Below, in pieces: positions 61,562-64,000 of a stretch of DNA of 64,000 bases. This DNA comes from Psychroserpens jangbogonensis. GTDB lineage: Bacteria > Bacteroidota > Bacteroidia > Flavobacteriales > Flavobacteriaceae. The translations under genes were made by a program, and so were the position numbers. A model generated the notes under the pieces. The model searched no databases, was not told where the DNA came from, and saw only the letters and a program-made list of their open reading frames with translations. The stretch lies in NCBI RefSeq assembly GCF_000797465.1, contig NZ_JSWG01000006.1:124001-188000 (forward strand). Direction: 5' to 3'. Position 1 is the first letter of the stretch; every line of letters starts with the position of its first letter.

Positions 61562-63421
61562 ATGTCTCAAGAAACCAAATATACCGAAGATAATATACGC
61601 TCGCTCGACTGGAAAGAACACATCCGAATGAGACCTGGTATGTACATTGGTAAATTGGGTGATGGTTCTTCTCCAGATGATGGTATTTATATTCTTCTTA
61701 AAGAAGTGCTTGACAACTCTATTGATGAGTATGTTATGGGAGCTGGAAAAACCATTGAAATATCAATTCAAGGTGCAAAAGTAATCGTTAGAGATTACGG
61801 TAGAGGTATACCTCTAGGCAAAGTGGTAGACGTAGTTTCTAAAATGAATACAGGAGGAAAGTACGACTCTAAAGCATTTAAAAAATCAGTAGGACTTAAT
61901 GGTGTTGGTACAAAAGCAGTAAATGCATTGTCTTCCTTTTTTAGAGTAGAATCTACAAGGGATAATAAAAGTGCTTCCGCAGAATTTGAACAAGGAAATC
62001 TTACCAATCAAGATATATTAGATGACACTTCACGACGTAAAGGAACAAAAGTGTCCTTTATTCCTGACGAGGTCATTTTTAAAAATTATAAATACAGAAG
62101 TGAGTATGTTGTAAAAATGCTCAAAAACTATGTGTATTTAAATCCAGGATTAACCATCGTTTTTAATGGTGAAAAATATTATAGTGAAAATGGTCTTAAA
62201 GACCTTTTGTCTGAAACTATAGCAGAATCAGATTTACTGTATCCAATCATTCATTTAAGAGGTGATGATATTGAAGTTGCCTTAACACATAGCAAAACCC
62301 AATATAGTGAGGAATACCATAGTTTTGTAAATGGTCAAAATACCACACAAGGAGGTACACATTTAGCTGCTTTTAGAGAAGCACTTGTAAAAACTATTAG
62401 AGAATTTTATGGTAAGTCCTATGAAGCTTCAGATATACGGAAATCTGTAGTTACTGCTATTGCGATTAAAGTCATGGAACCTATTTTTGAAAGTCAGACA
62501 AAAACAAAATTAGGTTCAACAGATATGGGAGGCAAATTGCCAACAGTAAGAACCTATATCAATGATTTCATGAAGACGTATCTGGATAACTATTTGCATA
62601 AAAACCCAGATGCAGCTGAGAAAATTCAACGTAAGATTCTTCAAGCTGAACGCGAACGAAAGGAACTTTCAGGAATTAGAAAACTAGCAAAAGACAGGGC
62701 TAAAAAATCTAATCTTCACAATAAAAAACTACGAGATTGCCGTGTGCATTTTGGTGATACTAAAAATGAACGCAATCTAGAAACGACGCTATTTATTACT
62801 GAGGGAGATTCTGCATCAGGAAGTATTACTAAATCAAGAGATGTGAATACTCAGGCTGTTTTCAGTTTAAAAGGAAAACCGCTTAATTCTTATGGGTTAA
62901 GTAAAAAGATAGTTTATGAAAACGAAGAATTCAATCTTTTACAAGCTGCTTTAAATATTGAAGAATCTTTAGAAGACTTGCGATACAATAATATTGTGAT
63001 TGCTACAGATGCTGATGTAGATGGTATGCATATTAGATTACTTCTAATAACATTCTTCTTACAGTTCTTTCCTGAAGTCATAAAAGAAGGCCATTTGTAT
63101 ATTTTGCAAACACCTTTGTTTAGAGTTCGAAATAAAAAAGAAACTATTTATTGTTATTCTCAAGAAGAACGTCGTGATGCTGTAGAAAAACTGAAGCCTA
63201 AACCAGAAATCACACGATTTAAAGGATTAGGTGAGATTTCTCCAGATGAATTTGTGCATTTTATTGGTGAAGACATTCGTTTAGATCCTGTTATGCTTGA
63301 TAAAGATATGTCTATAGAAGAATTGTTGTCCTTTTATATGGGAAAAAATACACCGACGCGACAAGAGTTTATTATTAATAATTTAAAAGTCGAATTAGAT
63401 TTGGTTGAAGATAATATGTAG
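61562..63421 (+). CDS. parE: DNA topoisomerase IV subunit B
   Basis: 619 residues, the usual Bacteroidota ParE size. GHKL ATPase motifs: [26 protein letters not shown] and [14 protein letters not shown]; the transducer carries [19 protein letters not shown] motifs are [12 protein letters not shown] and [15 protein letters not shown]. It decatenates daughter chromosomes together with ParC, whose gene should lie beyond the window. GyrB is the alternative but the size and lack of GyrB insertions favour ParE. Confidence 0.9.
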   Translation: MSQETKYTEDNIRSLDWKEHIRMRPGMYIGKLGDGSSPDDGIYILLKEVLDNSIDEYVMGAGKTIEISIQGAKVIVRDYGRGIPLGKVVDVVSKMNTGGKYDSKAFKKSVGLNGVGTKAVNALSSFFRVESTRDNKSASAEFEQGNLTNQDILDDTSRRKGTKVSFIPDEVIFKNYKYRSEYVVKMLKNYVYLNPGLTIVFNGEKYYSENGLKDLLSETIAESDLLYPIIHLRGDDIEVALTHSKTQYSEEYHSFVNGQNTTQGGTHLAAFREALVKTIREFYGKSYEASDIRKSVVTAIAIKVMEPIFESQTKTKLGSTDMGGKLPTVRTYINDFMKTYLDNYLHKNPDAAEKIQRKILQAERERKELSGIRKLAKDRAKKSNLHNKKLRDCRVHFGDTKNERNLETTLFITEGDSASGSITKSRDVNTQAVFSLKGKPLNSYGLSKKIVYENEEFNLLQAALNIEESLEDLRYNNIVIATDADVDGMHIRLLLITFFLQFFPEVIKEGHLYILQTPLFRVRNKKETIYCYSQEERRDAVEKLKPKPEITRFKGLGEISPDEFVHFIGEDIRLDPVMLDKDMSIEELLSFYMGKNTPTRQEFIINNLKVELDLVEDNM

Positions 63422-63422
63422 A

Positions 63423-64000
63423 ATGAAGAAATGTAGTCAAATCTTATTGCTTGTTTTATTTGGAACCTTTTTGATCACAGTTAATGCTCAAAGTAAAAGT
63501 TTTAAAAACGGAAAAATTAAGGCTAGTAGCTATTTTGAAGAGTTATCTTTTGAGTTTGAGAAGAATAAAATTGTAATTCCAGTTGAAATTGAAGGTAAAA
63601 CTTATCGTTTTTTATTAGATACAGGTGCTCCAAATATTATTTCTAAGGAGGTATATGAAACCATTCAGCCTAAAAAGATTGTAACGCTTTCAACCAATGA
63701 CGCAAATAACATAAGTCAAGATTTAGACATTGTTTCTATAGAAAGTATAAAACTTGGATCTTTAGAATTTCAAAAATTTTCGGCATTAGTTTATGACCTT
63801 AATGGGAGTGATATTTTTAAATGTTTTGGTATAGATGGCTTTATTGGAAGTAATATGCTTCGTCATTCTATCATTCAAATCAATGCAGAGCAAAAAATCA
63901 TAAAAATAACAGACCATATAAAAAAATTAGGGTTAGATAAAAAACAATCTGAAAAACTCAAGTTAGTTGGAAATCAAAGCAGTCCCTATGTCTGGATAAA
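63423..64000 (+). CDS. Secreted retropepsin-like aspartic protease, partial at window end
   Basis: ATG at 63423, 1 nt after the parE stop. Signal peptide 1-23 (FLITVNAQ). The aspartyl protease motif FLLDTGAPNIIS places the catalytic Asp at 66, followed by IDGFIGSNMLRHS, the typical second strand pair of bacterial retropepsin-like proteins. The frame is open at base 64000 and continues outside. One Asp-Thr-Gly per chain means it must dimerise, unless a second domain lies beyond the window. Confidence 0.8.
   Translation, partial: MKKCSQILLLVLFGTFLITVNAQSKSFKNGKIKASSYFEELSFEFEKNKIVIPVEIEGKTYRFLLDTGAPNIISKEVYETIQPKKIVTLSTNDANNISQDLDIVSIESIKLGSLEFQKFSALVYDLNGSDIFKCFGIDGFIGSNMLRHSIIQINAEQKIIKITDHIKKLGLDKKQSEKLKLVGNQSSPYVWI

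Overview
The window is a continuous stretch of chromosome from an AT-rich member of the Bacteroidota, almost certainly a marine-type Flavobacteriaceae. Evidence for this: Bacteroidota-style -7 promoter elements (TAnnTTTG) and weak or absent Shine-Dalgarno sequences; TonB-dependent receptors with N-terminal carboxypeptidase-regulatory-like domains; a secreted FG-GAP protein with a type IX secretion sorting tail; several lipoproteins with short SC/NC lipoboxes; and family members typical of flavobacteria (DUF5916, DUF6146-like, RF2 with a programmed frameshift). No rRNA, tRNA, CRISPR array, insertion sequence or prophage was seen, and no gene-free stretch exceeds about 205 bases.

Layout. 1-5.9 kb: a secreted TonB-plug/von Willebrand A (vWA) fusion, a degenerate vWA relative, an MFS transporter and an acyl-CoA carboxylase carboxyltransferase. 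6.0-8.7 kb: a MarR-type regulator with an FMN reductase and two pirins, flanked by two copies of one palindromic operator. 8.7-12.1 kb: small membrane proteins, EttA and an MBL-fold lipoprotein. 12.2-21.4 kb: a co-directional eight-gene cluster (long coiled coil, unknowns, AAA+ ATPase, NudK-type Nudix, membrane proteins) that I cannot match to a described system. 21.5-25.3 kb: HutG and HutI of histidine degradation with a GNAT gene. 25.3-34.6 kb: T9SS-sorted FG-GAP protein, FumC, a YrbL-like kinase fold, a TonB receptor, an ArsC-like protein, frameshifted prfB and a GNAT gene lacking a standard start codon. 34.7-43.1 kb: metalloprotease, threonine aldolase, EbfC, oligopeptidase B, and two PLP enzymes that fit the cysteate synthase / cysteate acyltransferase steps of sulfonolipid (capnine) synthesis. 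43.2-48.6 kb: RsmE, a parvulin, a LolD-type ATPase, DUF5916 and FolE. 48.7-56.8 kb: a His/Glu-rich TonB receptor with a small His-rich partner (metal uptake candidate), DUF937, SerA, SerC and an acyl-CoA reductase. 56.8-64 kb: ferredoxin, lipoproteins, YchF, an SRPBCC protein, ParE and a partial retropepsin-like protein.

The strongest new signal is regulatory. Four promoters spread over the window (33-100, 2295-2362, 52661-52728, 59708-59796) carry direct repeats of GTTTACTCATT with a 21-bp period. In all four the last repeat ends exactly 28 nt before a TAnnTTTG-like -7 element. Three of the four controlled genes encode vWA-type envelope proteins and the fourth a small lipoprotein. The spacing and core (ACCGTTTAC in the best copy) resemble operators of LytTR-family response regulators, so this looks like a vWA/envelope regulon whose regulator lies outside the window.

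SerC makes phosphoserine after SerA, and phosphoserine plus sulfite would feed the proposed cysteate synthase, tying the 40-43 kb and 53-56 kb regions together. The eight-gene AAA+ cluster is the best candidate for an undescribed protein machine, probably membrane-associated; its function is not known to me.
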